NCBI GenBank assembly: GCA_016715965.1
Contig: JADJXG010000001.1
Coordinates: 62,001-126,000, forward strand
Reading direction: 5' to 3'
DNA: 64,000 bases
Origin: Saprospiraceae bacterium
Lineage (GTDB): Bacteria > Bacteroidota > Bacteroidia > Chitinophagales > Saprospiraceae
Positions 63,019 through 64,000 of this stretch are shown here, piece after piece. Positions within the stretch are counted from its first letter, which is position 1. Each line of letters begins with the position of its first letter. The notes beneath the pieces are model-generated. The model searched no databases. It saw only the letters and a program-made list of their open reading frames with translations, and had not been told where the DNA came from. Both the position numbers and the translations under genes were made by a program.

Positions 63019-64000
63019 TCAGGCCAGCGGCAGATCAATGATGAAGTCACTGCCCTTTCCTTCGATGGACTCTACCTGCAATTCTCCGGCATGGGCCTTT
63101 ACAATATCATAACTCAGGGAGAGACCCAGTCCTGTTCCTTGTCCGGTGGGTTTTGTCGTAAAAAAGGGCTGAAAGATTTTGTCTTTCAAATGCTCCGGTA
63201 TTCCCACCCCATTGTCAGAAACAGTGATTCTGATCTTATTGCCTTTTCTGACAGATGAAACGACCACGCGGGGTTCGTAATCAGATTTTGTCTGCTTGCA
63301 TTTCTCATTGACTGCATGAAATGCATTGGTGATCAGGTTGAGTATCACCCTGCCTATGTCCTGAGGAACCACAGAAATTTTTGGCAGGTCTTCGGCCAAA
63401 TTCAATTCGTACTTTGAATTGAAAAATTTGTCTTTTGCCCTCAATCCGTGGTAAGACAATCTGAGGTATTCATCACACAAATCATTGATGTTGATCCATT
63501 CCCTTTCTCCTGTACTGCGCCTGCTGTGCATCAACATGGATTTTACGATGGCATCTGCCCGCTTGCCATGGTGGTTTATCTTGCTGAGGTTGGATTTCAA
63601 ATCTTCTGCAATTTGGATCGCGTCTTCATAATGTCCCGACTTCAGTTCCTGATTCATCTCGTCCACCAACTCTGCACTCACATCGGCAAAGTTGTTGACA
63701 AAATTGAGTGGATTTTGTATTTCGTGTGCGATTCCGGCGGTAAGCTCCCCCAGAGAAGCCATTTTTTCAGCCTGCACCAACTGGGTTTGGGTATCCTTCA
63801 GACGATTGTAAGAATTGGTGAGTTCTTCGGTTCTCTGAGCGACCTTCTCTTCCATGCTTTCATACAGCACCGCATTCTGAATGGAAATGGCAATTTGAGA
63901 AGATAGCAGATTCAAAAGTTGGATGCGCTCATTGGCAAAAGCCCCGGCCATTTGATTGTTCTCGAGATAAATAATGGCGTACAATTTATTCAAATGGATG
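63019..64000 (-). CDS. sensor histidine kinase, C-terminal part (cut by window end)
   Basis: The frame is open to the right edge, so the N-terminus lies outside. The visible part starts in the end of a GAF domain (IIYLENNQMAGAF, then LLNLLSSQIAISI), then a coiled coil, the phospho-accepting H-box GIAHEIQNPL, and the HATPase domain with N-box (NLITNAFHAV), G1 (DNGVGIP) and G2 (GQGTGLGLS). In similar Bacteroidota proteins a Ser/Thr kinase and AAA ATPase precede this GAF, which may be true here. It is upstream of the two response regulators in the same direction and likely phosphorylates them. Confidence 0.9.
   Translation of the reverse strand, partial: IHLNKLYAIIYLENNQMAGAFANERIQLLNLLSSQIAISIQNAVLYESMEEKVAQRTEELTNSYNRLKDTQTQLVQAEKMASLGELTAGIAHEIQNPLNFVNNFADVSAELVDEMNQELKSGHYEDAIQIAEDLKSNLSKINHHGKRADAIVKSMLMHSRRSTGEREWININDLCDEYLRLSYHGLRAKDKFFNSKYELNLAEDLPKISVVPQDIGRVILNLITNAFHAVNEKCKQTKSDYEPRVVVSSVRKGNKIRITVSDNGVGIPEHLKDKIFQPFFTTKPTGQGTGLGLSLSYDIVKAHAGELQVESIEGKGSDFIIDLPLA

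Overview
The window looks like a chromosomal piece of a Bacteroidota bacterium, most likely from the Saprospiraceae or a near relative. Support from the sequence: promoters of the Bacteroidota type (a -7 box TAnnTTTG, sometimes with TTTG 18-21 bp upstream), few Shine-Dalgarno sites, several secreted proteins with type IX secretion (T9SS) C-terminal sorting domains, a fused SecDF, adjacent DUF1800/DUF1501 genes, and many TPR or propeller proteins. The genus assignment is inference.

Layout. 1-30.8 kb is mostly ordinary chromosome: two membrane-bound class III adenylate cyclases flank leuS, followed by an MFS exporter, a secreted M1 aminopeptidase, a PKD-domain adhesin-like protein, a sodium/solute symporter with a 48-residue partner protein, secDF, carbonic anhydrase, a MoxR-like ATPase/VWA pair, a sugar-type acetyltransferase, the (p)ppGpp synthetase/hydrolase, tRNA-Leu(UAG), trigger factor-clpP-clpX, a DoxX-like protein and truA. 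31.0-44.5 kb is an accessory stretch in which every gene lies on the minus strand: an arsenate reductase-aquaporin operon, a propeller lipoprotein, three hydrolase/SDR genes and a large PD40 protein. It then degenerates into three pseudogenes (a zinc-peptidase-like gene, a TPR-adenylate cyclase and a GNAT acetyltransferase) separated by structured repeats. 44.7-48.0 kb holds an IS481-family element, a severed IS1595-family transposase tail and an IS3-family element. Both intact IS carry long palindromes 3' of the transposase with a related apex. 48.0-49.15 kb is non-coding and holds nested inverted repeats.

49.15-55.8 kb is the most interesting functional block. A quinol-type NO reductase homologue has Asn in place of one FeB-ligand His (HN instead of HH) and Gln in place of a conserved active-site Glu, the pattern reported for NO dismutase (Nod), the proposed O2-producing enzyme. 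Close by are a vanadium-haloperoxidase-like lipoprotein, a three-cysteine Rrf2 (IscR/NsrR-type) regulator and a B12-dependent, oxygen-independent ribonucleotide reductase. Together they fit life at the oxic/anoxic boundary with NO turnover.

55.8-64 kb holds a small outer-membrane-like protein, a TPMT-type methyltransferase between repeat clusters, the DUF1501/DUF1800 secreted pair, and a two-component cluster (histidine kinase cut by the window end, response regulator, response regulator-adenylate cyclase fusion). Cyclic-nucleotide signalling is a theme: three intact class III cyclases, one broken one and one C-terminal remnant in 64 kb.
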